In this document: one piece after another, positions 1 through 7,182 of the stretch | How the letters are laid out: each line of letters opens with the position of its first letter | Position numbering within the stretch: position 1 is the first letter of the stretch | Assembly (NCBI GenBank): GCA_023459675.1 | Contig: JAEWTC010000140.1 | Coordinates: forward strand, 1 to 32,548 | Length of the DNA stretch: 32,548 bases | Direction of reading: 5' to 3' | Source of the DNA: Bacillota bacterium | GTDB lineage: Bacteria; Bacillota; Clostridia; Christensenellales; Aristaeellaceae | Notes under the pieces: model-generated | What the model was told of the DNA's origin: nothing | Seen by the model: the letters and a program-made list of their open reading frames with translations, nothing else | The model's database searches: none | Position numbers and translations under genes: made by a program

Positions 1-1238
1 CCGATCGCATTCACGGAGAACGCGGCCGCAATGAACTCCGGCACATAGCCGTAGGACGCGAGGGACACTTCATAGCCGTTGGGGTACGCCCCGCTGACCA
101 TGCCGGGATCGGTTCCGTATTCCGCAAGCAGGTCATCAAACGAGGTGCCGCTGGCGAGCTTGGCGTTGATCTCGTCGACCGTCGTCTGCACGGACGCGAG
201 GATCGCAGCCTTGGCGGCGTCGATCTCTTCGGCGGTCACCGGAACCTGGGACGGTTCCGGGCTGGCGGCGGCATCCGGCGTTGCGGTTGCCTCGGCGGCA
301 GCGGCGGCGGTGGCATCCGGGGCGGCGGTTTCGGCGGCGGCGTCCATCTGCTCCTCATAACGGGCCAGCAGATCGGTATACGTTGCCATCAGCGTTTCAT
401 CCACGGTTAACAGGATGTGCTTCACGTAACGGTAGCCCTGCGGGTGGTACCAAGGCGCTTGATCCGCATAGCCGTACTGCACCATCATGAGCTGGGTTTC
501 ATACGCGTCCACGTCGTTTTCATAGGTGGCCTGGTCCGCGGCGACGGTCTGGTTATAGGACGCCGTTACTTCTTCGTCGGTCACGACGACGTCTTTGCAA
601 AGCTCGGCCTTCACGCGTTCGAAGACTTCGTTTTCCTGATAGCTCTTGCGCAGGGTTTCCTTTGTGTAGCCGATCTGGCCGTAATATTCCTCGGCGGCGG
701 CGTAGGCGGCGGCTTTTTCATCCGCAGTGGCCGTTTCGGCGTTTGCCAGGTTGGTGGACACGTAATTGTCCAGCGCGTACTGCCATTCGCTGTCGGAGGT
801 CGCGTTGAGCGCGTCCAGCTCTTCCTGGGTAAACTGGTCCACGCCCATTTCCGCGGCGGTCATCTGGATCAGCTTCAGGGTGATCGCCTGCTCCATGGCT
901 ACGGAGTAGTACAGCTCAAGGCTTTCCTCGTTGGGTTCGCCGTAATAGCTGACGATGCTCTTGTAGCTCTCCAGCACGTCCGCGCCGGTGATGGGCTGGC
1001 TGTTCACGTTGGCAACCACGTCTTCCAGGGCCAACTGGAACGCGGTCACGGGAACCGCGTCAGTCACCTCGCCGGAAGCGGCGGAGGGTTCGACGGTCTG
1101 CACCGTGGGAATTTCCGCCGGCTGCGCCGCACGGATAATGAAGAAGGCCGCGACCCCCAGGATAATCAGCGCCGCAACGGCGATGATAATGATCTGAACC
1201 GTTTTCAGTTTCTTCTGCCCCTTTTGGTTTTCACTCAT
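1..1238 (-). CDS. PrsA/SurA-type peptidyl-prolyl isomerase (parvulin foldase), 3' end cut by window
   Basis: The frame read from ATG at 1238 stays open to base 1, giving about 412 residues with the C-terminus missing. Residues about 1-10 are basic and 14-34 form one hydrophobic segment, so the protein is probably membrane-anchored and faces outward; no lipobox Cys is seen. A SurA-N-like helical region follows (about 65-260), then the parvulin opening YRYVKHILL with Lys273 and, later, GTSFDDLLAEYGTDPG. Parvulin foldases isomerise Xaa-Pro bonds and help secreted proteins fold. Between the first parvulin strand and helix (about 299-333) lies an Ala/Thr/Pro-rich low-complexity stretch, unusual inside this fold. 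AAAGGA upstream supports the start. The gene is divergent from the transpeptidase-like gene at 1401. The family is clear; whether the enzyme is active cannot be judged without the C-terminal half of the domain. Confidence 0.85.
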   Translation of the reverse strand, partial: MSENQKGQKKLKTVQIIIIAVAALIILGVAAFFIIRAAQPAEIPTVQTVEPSAASGEVTDAVPVTAFQLALEDVVANVNSQPITGADVLESYKSIVSYYGEPNEESLELYYSVAMEQAITLKLIQMTAAEMGVDQFTQEELDALNATSDSEWQYALDNYVSTNLANAETATADEKAAAYAAAEEYYGQIGYTKETLRKSYQENEVFERVKAELCKDVVVTDEEVTASYNQTVAADQATYENDVDAYETQLMMVQYGYADQAPWYHPQGYRYVKHILLTVDETLMATYTDLLARYEEQMDAAAETAAPDATAAAAAEATATPDAAASPEPSQVPVTAEEIDAAKAAILASVQTTVDEINAKLASGTSFDDLLAEYGTDPGMVSGAYPNGYEVSLASYGYVPEFIAAAFSVNAI

Positions 1239-1296
1239 CCTGATTAAGATCCTTTCTGTATGTTGCGCATCCTATTTTATGCAAATGCTTCTTCTT

Positions 1297-1325
1297 ATTA
1301 TGGCACATGTACCTGTCATTCGCAA
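1297..1325 (-). promoter_or_regulatory. Putative sigma-A promoter of the foldase gene
   Basis: On the minus strand, TTGCGA (1320-1325) and CATAAT (1297-1302) are separated by 17 bases. The -10 matches 5 of 6 and the -35 4 of 6. The predicted start is about 50 bases upstream of the ATG at 1238. Confidence 0.5.
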
Positions 1326-1400
1326 GGGTTTTGTCCCCACGGTGCAGAATGTTGCAAATGAGAAGAGACCTATATTGCAGCGCCGCCAAGGAGGTATTTC

Positions 1401-1856
1401 ATGCGTTTGCTGATCCAGAAAGGCGAGCGGAGCCTGACGCTTACCGACGGCGAAAAAACCCTGCTGCGCGCGCGCGTTGGGCTTGGCCGCTGCCCGCAGG
1501 GCGGGAAGGCGCAGGCGGGCGACGGCAGAACCCCCGAGGGCGTTTACCGCATCTGCCTTGTGAAGCCGGAGGGCAAATACGGCCGGAGCCTGGGGGTCAG
1601 CTACCCGAACGCGGCAGACGCAAACGCCGCGCTTGCGCAGGGGCGCATCGGCGAAGCGGACCACGCGGCGATCCTATCCGCCCAACGGGAGGGCCGCAGG
1701 CCGCCCTGGGGCACGGCGCTGGGCGGCGAGATATACATACACGAAGGCGGCGCGCACGCGGATTGGACGGAGGGCTGCATCGCGCTGGACAGCGGGGACA
1801 TGGATACGCTCTATCCCTGCCGCGCGCTGATTACGGAGGTGGAAATCCGCCCGTGA
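1401..1856 (+). CDS. L,D-transpeptidase (YkuD/YafK-like) domain protein
   Basis: 151 residues that are essentially one YkuD-fold catalytic domain. The hallmark is the C-terminal part: IYIHEGG with His114, His119, then DWTEGCIAL with the presumed nucleophile Cys126. L,D-transpeptidases cross-link peptidoglycan stem peptides or attach proteins to them through such a Cys. The N-terminus (MRLLIQKGERSLTL) has no signal peptide or membrane segment, odd for an enzyme whose usual substrate is outside the cell. GGAGGT 6 bases before the ATG supports the start. The gene lies about 145 bases upstream of the nucleotidyltransferase gene on the same strand and may share its transcript. Domain call is firm; substrate and location are open. 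Confidence 0.82.
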   Translation: MRLLIQKGERSLTLTDGEKTLLRARVGLGRCPQGGKAQAGDGRTPEGVYRICLVKPEGKYGRSLGVSYPNAADANAALAQGRIGEADHAAILSAQREGRRPPWGTALGGEIYIHEGGAHADWTEGCIALDSGDMDTLYPCRALITEVEIRP

Positions 1857-1932
1857 GGAAGCGGCCGCGGCGCGGTTGTTTTACGTTTTCCCTTGTGTAA
1901 AACGCCCGCTTAGTGATACACTGAAGCATAAT

Positions 1933-1964
1933 CCGCCTTCTTGCGGCGCTATGGCCGCAGGCGG
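1933..1964 (+). promoter_or_regulatory. Stem-loop in the leader of the nucleotidyltransferase gene
   Basis: TGCGGC (1942-1947) pairs with GCCGCA (1954-1959) over a 6-base loop, and CCGCC (1933-1937) can pair with GGCGG (1960-1964) across a 4-base bulge. No T-run follows, so it is not a typical terminator. It ends about 37 bases before the GTG start. Function unknown; it may be chance in GC-rich DNA. I found no convincing promoter in 1857-2001. Confidence 0.3.
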
Positions 1965-2001
1965 GAAACCCAAGGCGAAAGCTGAACGAGGTGACACCAG
2001 C

Positions 2002-2883
2002 GTGACCACGAAGGGCATTATTCTGGCGGGCGGCAAAGGCACGCGCCTCTACCCCATCACCAAGGCGGTTTCCAAACAGCTGCTTCCCATCTACGATAAA
2101 CCGCTGATCTATTATCCGCTGTCCGTGCTGTTGCTGACGGGGATCCGCGAGATTCTGATCATCTCCACGCCGGAGGATACGCCGCTGTACGAAAAGCTGC
2201 TGGGCAGCGGCGAGCAGATCGGCGTGCGGTTTACCTATAAGGTGCAGGAAAGCCCGCGCGGGCTTGCGGACGCGTTTTTGCTGGGCGAAACGTTTATCGG
2301 CGGCGACAGCGTTTGCCTGATTCTGGGCGACAACATGTTCTACGGCAAAGACCTGACCCTGACCGTGAACAACGCGAGGGAACATAACCGCGGGGCTACG
2401 GTGTTCGGCTACCCCGTGCGCGATCCGCGCCAGTTCGGCGTGGTGGAGTTTGACAAAGATAACCGCGTAATTTCCATCGAAGAGAAACCCGAAAACCCGA
2501 AGTCCATCTACGCCGTGCCGGGCCTGTATTTCTACGACAACAGCGTGGTGGAGATCGCAAAGCATATCCGGCCGTCCGCCCGGGGTGAGCTGGAAATCAC
2601 CGCCGTCAACAACGAATACCTGGCGCAGGGAAGGCTGGACGTGCAGCTGTTCGGCCGCGGATTGGCGTGGCTTGATACCGGCTCGCCGGAGGGTTTGCTC
2701 AAAGCCGCGGAATTTGTGGAAGCGGTGCAAAGCCGCCAGCGCTACCACGTATCCTGCATTGAAGAAATCGCCTGGCGGCGCGGGTTTATTACCACCCAGC
2801 AGCTCCAGGCCCTGGGCATGGAGTACAGGATGACCGATTACGGCCAGTATCTGCTGGAACTGGTGCGGGAAGAAAGCCTCTGA
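2002..2883 (+). CDS. rmlA: Glucose-1-phosphate thymidylyltransferase-like sugar nucleotidyltransferase (RmlA family)
   Basis: From GTG at 2002 the product is 293 residues, the usual RmlA size. An upstream in-frame ATG exists at 1876, but GAGGTGA at 1988-1994 sits 7 bases before the GTG and the conserved protein begins there. Motifs: GGKGTRLYP (about 10-18) for nucleotide binding, the KQLLPIYDKPLIYYPLS block, LGDNMFYG with the metal-binding Asp, EEKP, and AWLDTG. RmlA makes dTDP-glucose from glucose-1-phosphate and dTTP, the first step to dTDP-deoxysugars such as rhamnose. rmlB and rmlC are absent here, so the downstream sugar is not fixed by context. It heads a same-strand run with a reductase, NeuB-like, GNAT and adenylation genes. 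Family certain; the exact nucleotide and sugar are inferred. Confidence 0.93.
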   Translation: MTTKGIILAGGKGTRLYPITKAVSKQLLPIYDKPLIYYPLSVLLLTGIREILIISTPEDTPLYEKLLGSGEQIGVRFTYKVQESPRGLADAFLLGETFIGGDSVCLILGDNMFYGKDLTLTVNNAREHNRGATVFGYPVRDPRQFGVVEFDKDNRVISIEEKPENPKSIYAVPGLYFYDNSVVEIAKHIRPSARGELEITAVNNEYLAQGRLDVQLFGRGLAWLDTGSPEGLLKAAEFVEAVQSRQRYHVSCIEEIAWRRGFITTQQLQALGMEYRMTDYGQYLLELVREESL

Positions 2884-2923
2884 AACCCGCGGCAGGCACA
2901 GGGAAGCGGAAAGGGCGAGTGGC

Positions 2924-3832
2924 ATGGCAAGTATCCTGATCACGGGCGTAGCCGGGTTGCTGGGTTCCAATCTCGCATACCTTCTTCGGCACCGGCACAC
3001 CATCTGCGGCGTGGACCGCAACGACGTACATATCGCCGGCACGCACACCGTGAAAGATTCAGTTCTAAACGTCGCGCTGCTGTCTGAGATGATCGACCGG
3101 TATCGCGTGGACACGCTGATTCACTGCGCCGCCATCGTGAATGTGGACGCCTGCGAAATCCACCCCGATTACGCCGAGATCGTCAACGTGATCATGACGG
3201 AGAACATCGCCTGGCTTTGCCAGGAGAAGCATGTGAAGATGATCTACATCTCCTCCGACGCCGTATATTCCGGCGAAAAGGAGGGGCTCAACCGTGAGGA
3301 CGATATCCCCGCGCCCATCAGCATTTACGGCAAAACCAAGCTGGCCGCCGAGGAAATGGTTCTGAAGCACCCCGGCACCCTGGCGCTGCGCACCAACATG
3401 TACGGCTTTAACTACCGCGAAAAGCTGAGCTTCGGCGAATGGCTGCTAAAATCGCTCGCGGAGGCGGCGGAGCTGAACATGTTTTTCGACATCCTCTTCT
3501 CCCCGCTGCTGGTAAACCATCTGGTGGACTTGATCGAAAAGTGCATCGAAAAGGACCTGACCGGCCTGTACAACGCCGGGTGCACGGGGGCGATTTCCAA
3601 GTACGATCTGGGCGTTGCGTTTTCCAAAACCTTCAATCTGCCAAACGACATCAAGCGCGGCAGCATGCAGGATTTTCAGTTCAAAGCGCCGCGCACCAAG
3701 AATATGAGCCTGGATAACAGCAAAATAAAGCAGGCGCTGGGTATCGAGCTGCAATCGCCGCTTATGGAAGTAGAGGCGTTTCGCACGCTGTACGAACAGG
3801 GTTACGGCGAAAAGCTGAAATCCGGCCTGTAA
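2924..3832 (+). CDS. NAD(P)-dependent sugar reductase/epimerase, RmlD-like extended SDR
   Basis: 302 residues. The N-terminus has the dinucleotide-binding glycine pattern ITGVAGLLGSN (Gly8, Gly11, Gly14). The catalytic SSDAVY segment and YGKTK (Tyr135, Lys139) follow, the arrangement of dTDP-4-dehydrorhamnose reductases and related SDRs. Such enzymes reduce or epimerise nucleotide-linked keto sugars in the cytoplasm. It starts 40 bases after the RmlA-like gene and ends 11 bases before the NeuB-like gene, so co-transcription is likely. With RmlA it could complete a dTDP-sugar, but the missing rmlB/rmlC and the NeuB neighbour leave other sugar substrates possible. The general class is safe; the name rmlD would be overreach. 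Confidence 0.82.
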   Translation: MASILITGVAGLLGSNLAYLLRHRHTICGVDRNDVHIAGTHTVKDSVLNVALLSEMIDRYRVDTLIHCAAIVNVDACEIHPDYAEIVNVIMTENIAWLCQEKHVKMIYISSDAVYSGEKEGLNREDDIPAPISIYGKTKLAAEEMVLKHPGTLALRTNMYGFNYREKLSFGEWLLKSLAEAAELNMFFDILFSPLLVNHLVDLIEKCIEKDLTGLYNAGCTGAISKYDLGVAFSKTFNLPNDIKRGSMQDFQFKAPRTKNMSLDNSKIKQALGIELQSPLMEVEAFRTLYEQGYGEKLKSGL

Positions 3833-3843
3833 CGGGAGGAAGC

Positions 3844-4899
3844 ATGTTGGAAGGTCTGGCAAAAATCGGGTATACGGGCAAAGCGTATTTCATTGCCGAC
3901 ATCGCCGCCAACCACGACGGCGACCTGAACCGCGCGTTCCGGCTGATCGAACTGGCAAAGGAAGCGGGCGCGGACGCGGCCAAGTTTCAGAATTTCACCG
4001 CCGAGGGCATCGTAAGCCGCCGGGGGTTCGATACCATGCCCAAGGCCGCGCACCAGGCCGCGTGGCAAAAATCGGTGTACGAGGTGTATCAGGACGCGAG
4101 CATCGACGGCAGCTGGACGAAGAGACTGCGGGAAAAGTGCGACGAGGTGGGCATCGCCTACATGACCAGCCCTTACGATACTGCCTCGGTGGACGCCGTG
4201 GACCCCTACCTGGACGCGTACAAGATCGGCAGCGGGGACATCACCTGGCCGTACATGCTTTCCTACATCGCCAAAAAGGGCAAGCCCGTGCTGCTTGCCA
4301 CCGGCGCATCAGACATTGCGGACGTCGTGCGCGCCTATACCATCCTCCGCCCGCTGTGCAGGGAGCTGTGCCTGATGCAGTGCAACACCAACTATACGGC
4401 ATCGGACGACAACTACCGCCACATTAACCTGCGCGTGCTCAACACCTACGCCGTGATGTTTCCCGACTGCGTGCTGGGATTGTCGGACCACACGTTCGGG
4501 CACGCGACGGTGCTGGGCGCACTGGCGCTGGGCGCGAAGATTTTCGAGAAGCATTTTACCGACGACAACGCCCGCACCGGCCCCGACCACCGCTTTTCCA
4601 TGAATCCCGCCACCTGGCGGGAAATGATCACGGCGGCGCGGCAGCTGGAACAGGCCATGGGCGACGGCGTGAAACGAATCGAGGACAACGAAGCCGCCTC
4701 CGCCGTGGTGCAGCGCCGGGCGCTGTACCTGACGCGCGCTATGCATGCAGGCGAAACGCTGACGGAAGCCGATATCAAGGCCGTGCGCCCCATCCGCGAA
4801 GGCGGCATCCCCCCTTACCGCGCCGGTGACGTACTCGGCAGGACGCTGAAACAGGACATGCAGGCGGACACGTATCTGCGCATGGAGGATTTGCAATGA
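3844..4899 (+). CDS. NeuB-family sialic/nonulosonic acid synthase with C-terminal SAF domain
   Basis: 351 residues, the normal NeuB length. An N-terminal TIM-barrel is shown by NHDGD, AKFQNF, YKIGSGDI, LLATGAS, GLSDHTFG and EKHFT plus GPDHRFSM; the C-terminus (about 285-351) is an antifreeze-like SAF domain. NeuB enzymes condense phosphoenolpyruvate with an N-acetylhexosamine to give nine-carbon acidic sugars such as sialic, legionaminic or pseudaminic acid. The conserved N-terminal block, normally IAEIGxNHxG, here reads IADIAANHDG, so the usual Glu is Asp19. GGAGG lies 4 bases before the ATG. The stop overlaps the start of the GNAT gene by ATGA. No CMP-sugar synthetase or hydrolysing epimerase is visible nearby, so the exact product cannot be named. 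Confidence 0.87.
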   Translation: MLEGLAKIGYTGKAYFIADIAANHDGDLNRAFRLIELAKEAGADAAKFQNFTAEGIVSRRGFDTMPKAAHQAAWQKSVYEVYQDASIDGSWTKRLREKCDEVGIAYMTSPYDTASVDAVDPYLDAYKIGSGDITWPYMLSYIAKKGKPVLLATGASDIADVVRAYTILRPLCRELCLMQCNTNYTASDDNYRHINLRVLNTYAVMFPDCVLGLSDHTFGHATVLGALALGAKIFEKHFTDDNARTGPDHRFSMNPATWREMITAARQLEQAMGDGVKRIEDNEAASAVVQRRALYLTRAMHAGETLTEADIKAVRPIREGGIPPYRAGDVLGRTLKQDMQADTYLRMEDLQ

Positions 4900-5432
4900 T
4901 CGCGGGAAAACTCGTCGCCCTCACGCCGCTGGAACGGGAGGATCTGGAACCGCTCAGGCTTTGGCGCAACAACCCCGATTTCCGGAAATATTTCCGGGAG
5001 TACCGGGAGATCAGTAAAGATATGCAGCAGCAGTGGTACCAGCAGAAGGTGCTGGGCGACCCCGGCACGCTGATGTTTGCCATCCGCAGCATTGCAACCG
5101 GCGAATTGCTGGGCTGCTGCGGGCTGTGCTATATCAACTGGGTGCACCGCAACGCCGATCTGTCGCTGTACGTCGGCTGGAAGGACGCCTATATCGACGA
5201 CGAAGGCTACGCCGAAGAAAGCTGCCGCCTGTTGTTCCGGTACGGCTTTGCAGAGCTGGGCCTGGAAAAGATATGGACGGAAATCTACGAGTTTGACGAG
5301 CCTAAGCACAAGCTCTACCAAAAGCTCGGTTTCTCGCAGGACGGGTTCCTGCGCAACCAGTATTTCTACGACGGCAGGTACTGGAACTCCCGCATCCTGT
5401 CGCTGCTTAAAAACGAGTTTCCCGCGGATTGA
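4896..5432 (+). CDS. GNAT-family N-acetyltransferase (RimJ/RimL-like)
   Basis: 178 residues with the RimJ/RimL-type layout: LTPLEREDLEPLRLWRNNPD at the N-terminus, central GELLGCCGL strand, then the acetyl-CoA region and the typical ending NxxxxKLYQKLGF. GNAT enzymes move an acetyl group from acetyl-CoA to an amine. Its start overlaps the NeuB-like stop by 4 bases (ATGA, 4896-4899), which suggests translational coupling and a shared pathway. The equivalent place in pseudaminic and legionaminic acid loci is held by an N-acetyltransferase acting on an amino-sugar nucleotide, so that role is likely but inferred. The adenylation gene starts 21 bases downstream. Confidence 0.82.
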   Translation: MIAGKLVALTPLEREDLEPLRLWRNNPDFRKYFREYREISKDMQQQWYQQKVLGDPGTLMFAIRSIATGELLGCCGLCYINWVHRNADLSLYVGWKDAYIDDEGYAEESCRLLFRYGFAELGLEKIWTEIYEFDEPKHKLYQKLGFSQDGFLRNQYFYDGRYWNSRILSLLKNEFPAD

Positions 5433-5453
5433 TTTGCCGCAGGAGGTAGAGCC

Positions 5454-6986
5454 ATGGAACGTGTCGTAAACATCATCCAGTATCTGGAGCGCTCGGCGGC
5501 CGCGCACCCCGACCGGCCCGCGCTTGAAGAACTCGGCCGGACGCTTTCCTACCGGGAAACGCAGACGGTGAGCCAGTGCATCGGCGCGGCGGTGCTGCGC
5601 GCGCTGGACGGCCAGATCCGTAGGCAGATCGGCGTGTTCCTGCCCAAGGGCATCGACGCCGTATGCGCGGATTACGGCGCGCTGTACGCGGGCAGCTATT
5701 TCCTGAACATCGATATCAAGGCCCCGCAGCAGCGAAACAGCAACATTCTCGCCCGGCTCAAACCGCCGCTGATCCTCACCAGCCGCCGCCTGGAGGCGCA
5801 GCTTCAGGAGATCGCTTCCGGGGCTACGCTGGTTTTTCTGGAGGAGATCGATACGGGCTGCATACCCGCGCCGGAGAGTTTGCCCTGGCCGCAGATTACG
5901 GACGCGGACCCCTTCTGCGTGATCACCACCTCGGGTTCCACCGGCACGCCCAAGGGCGTGGTGCTGCCCCACCGCGGCTATATCGACCACCTCACCGACA
6001 AGCTGAACGCCATGAGCCTGCACCGAAGCGTGCGGCTGGCGAGCATCGCGCCCACGGATTTTGACTTCTTCGTGTACGAGATCACCATGATTTTGGTCAA
6101 CGCAAGCACCATGGTGCTGATGCCCGACAGCTACCTGATGTTCCCCCTGAAACTCGTGCGCTATCTGTGCGAAAGCAAAGTGGATTATCTGATGTGGGTA
6201 GCGTCCTATATGGTGACGATCGCGCAGTACGATCTGTTTTCGAAGTTCGCGCCGGTCTGCCTCAGGGACGTGTGGTTCGGCGGCGAGGTGTTTCCGACCA
6301 AGTACCTGAATTACTGGCGCAGGCACCTGCCGGGCGCGCGCTTCGTGCACTGCTACGGGCCGACGGAAGCGTCCTTCGCGTGCACCTACAAAATCATCGG
6401 GCGGGAATACCCCGACGAAGAACAGCTGCCCATCGGCAAGCCGTTCCAGAATACGCGCATTCTGGTGCTGGACGAGCAAAACCGTCCCGTGGGCGCAGGC
6501 GGGGAGGGCGAGCTGTGCGTGCTGGGCTCCCGGCTTGCGCTAGGCTATTACAACGATCCCGAGAAAACGGCGCTGGCGTTTACGCAGAACCCGACCAACA
6601 GCACCTACCCGGAGCCGATGTACCGTACGGGGGATATCGTGAAGGTGCTCGACGACGGCGATTTGCTGTTCCGCGGCCGGGCCGACACGCTGATCAAGCA
6701 CCTGGGGTACCGCATCGAGCTTGGCGAGGTGGAGCACGTCATCAATGCGCTGGGGATCGTTTACTACGCCTGCGCGGCGTATAACCGCGACCTGCAGGAG
6801 ATCACCCTTTTCTACGAGGCGGAGCGGGAACTGACCGTGGCCGAAATGCGCGCGAAAATCGGCACGGCGCTGCCCAAGTACATGATTCCCACGGCGTTTG
6901 TGTATATGGAGCGCCTGCCCCGCAACACCAACGATAAAATCGACCGCGTGGCCTTAAAGGGCCTGCTGGTAAAAACCAGGCCGTAG
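5454..6986 (+). CDS. Stand-alone amino acid/acyl adenylation enzyme (ANL superfamily, DltA-like)
   Basis: 510 residues, one complete adenylation domain. Core motifs in order: TSGSTGTPKG (about 158-167, P-loop-like A3), YGPTEASFACT (about 301, A5), YRTGD and LLFRGRADTLIKHLGYRIELGEVEH (A7-A8; split as seen) and NDKIDR with the late catalytic Lys (about 493, A10). ANL enzymes activate a carboxylic or amino acid as acyl-AMP, then pass it to a carrier thiol, CoA or amine. The general form resembles D-alanine:carrier-protein ligase, yet no carrier-protein, thioesterase or condensation gene lies beside it. AGGAGG 7 bases before ATG fixes the start. It ends the sugar cluster before a strong terminator. 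It may activate the acyl group placed on the sugar amine, but this is inference; the acid is unknown. Confidence 0.82.
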   Translation: MERVVNIIQYLERSAAAHPDRPALEELGRTLSYRETQTVSQCIGAAVLRALDGQIRRQIGVFLPKGIDAVCADYGALYAGSYFLNIDIKAPQQRNSNILARLKPPLILTSRRLEAQLQEIASGATLVFLEEIDTGCIPAPESLPWPQITDADPFCVITTSGSTGTPKGVVLPHRGYIDHLTDKLNAMSLHRSVRLASIAPTDFDFFVYEITMILVNASTMVLMPDSYLMFPLKLVRYLCESKVDYLMWVASYMVTIAQYDLFSKFAPVCLRDVWFGGEVFPTKYLNYWRRHLPGARFVHCYGPTEASFACTYKIIGREYPDEEQLPIGKPFQNTRILVLDEQNRPVGAGGEGELCVLGSRLALGYYNDPEKTALAFTQNPTNSTYPEPMYRTGDIVKVLDDGDLLFRGRADTLIKHLGYRIELGEVEHVINALGIVYYACAAYNRDLQEITLFYEAERELTVAEMRAKIGTALPKYMIPTAFVYMERLPRNTNDKIDRVALKGLLVKTRP

Positions 6987-7033
6987 GCCTGTGCCCGGAG
7001 TACCAAGATTATCGACAACCGCATTACAACCCA

Positions 7034-7068
7034 CCGCCCCGCCGCCCATGCGGCGGGGCGGTTTTTTT
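7034..7068 (+). terminator. Rho-independent terminator of the sugar/adenylation gene cluster
   Basis: CCGCCCCGCCG (7034-7044) and CGGCGGGGCGG (7051-7061) form a perfect 11-bp stem with a 6-base loop, followed by seven T (7062-7068). It ends the transcript running up to the adenylation gene and separates it from clpB. Confidence 0.93.
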
Positions 7069-7090
7069 ACCGGAAACCGGCCGCCGGCTA

Positions 7091-7118
7091 TTGACAGCGC
7101 CGGGAAACGGAATATAAT
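7091..7118 (+). promoter_or_regulatory. Sigma-A promoter of clpB
   Basis: TTGACA (7091-7096) and TATAAT (7113-7118) are both perfect consensus boxes, 16 bases apart. Transcription should start near 7125, about 58 bases before the clpB ATG. The strength of the promoter fits a gene held down by a repressor. Confidence 0.88.
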
Positions 7119-7127
7119 GAAATGGAA

Positions 7128-7144
7128 GGTCAAAGATAGTCAGT
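7128..7144 (+). promoter_or_regulatory. CtsR-like heat-shock operator at clpB
   Basis: The site reads GGTCAAA GAT AGTCAGT. The CtsR consensus of Gram-positive bacteria is a tandem heptamer, RGTCAAA NAN RGTCAAA. The first half matches fully, the second matches 5 of 7, and the 3-base spacer fits NAN. It begins 10 bases after the -10 box, around the expected start of transcription, where a bound repressor would block initiation. No CIRCE element is seen. ctsR itself is not in the window. Confidence 0.7.
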
Positions 7145-7182
7145 AAGGCTTCTCACGGCCTGGCACGAAGGAGGAAAGGCAC

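Noticed and set aside
417..1247. 276-codon plus-strand frame rich in Gly, Val and Phe
   Set aside because: Antisense to the foldase gene, which has an anchor, a KHILL parvulin motif and a ribosome site.
1831..3114. 427-codon minus-strand frame
   Set aside because: Antisense to the RmlA-like gene; no recognisable motif or start signal.
4815..6479. 554-codon minus-strand frame
   Set aside because: It lies opposite the GNAT and adenylation genes, which have full motif sets and ribosome sites.
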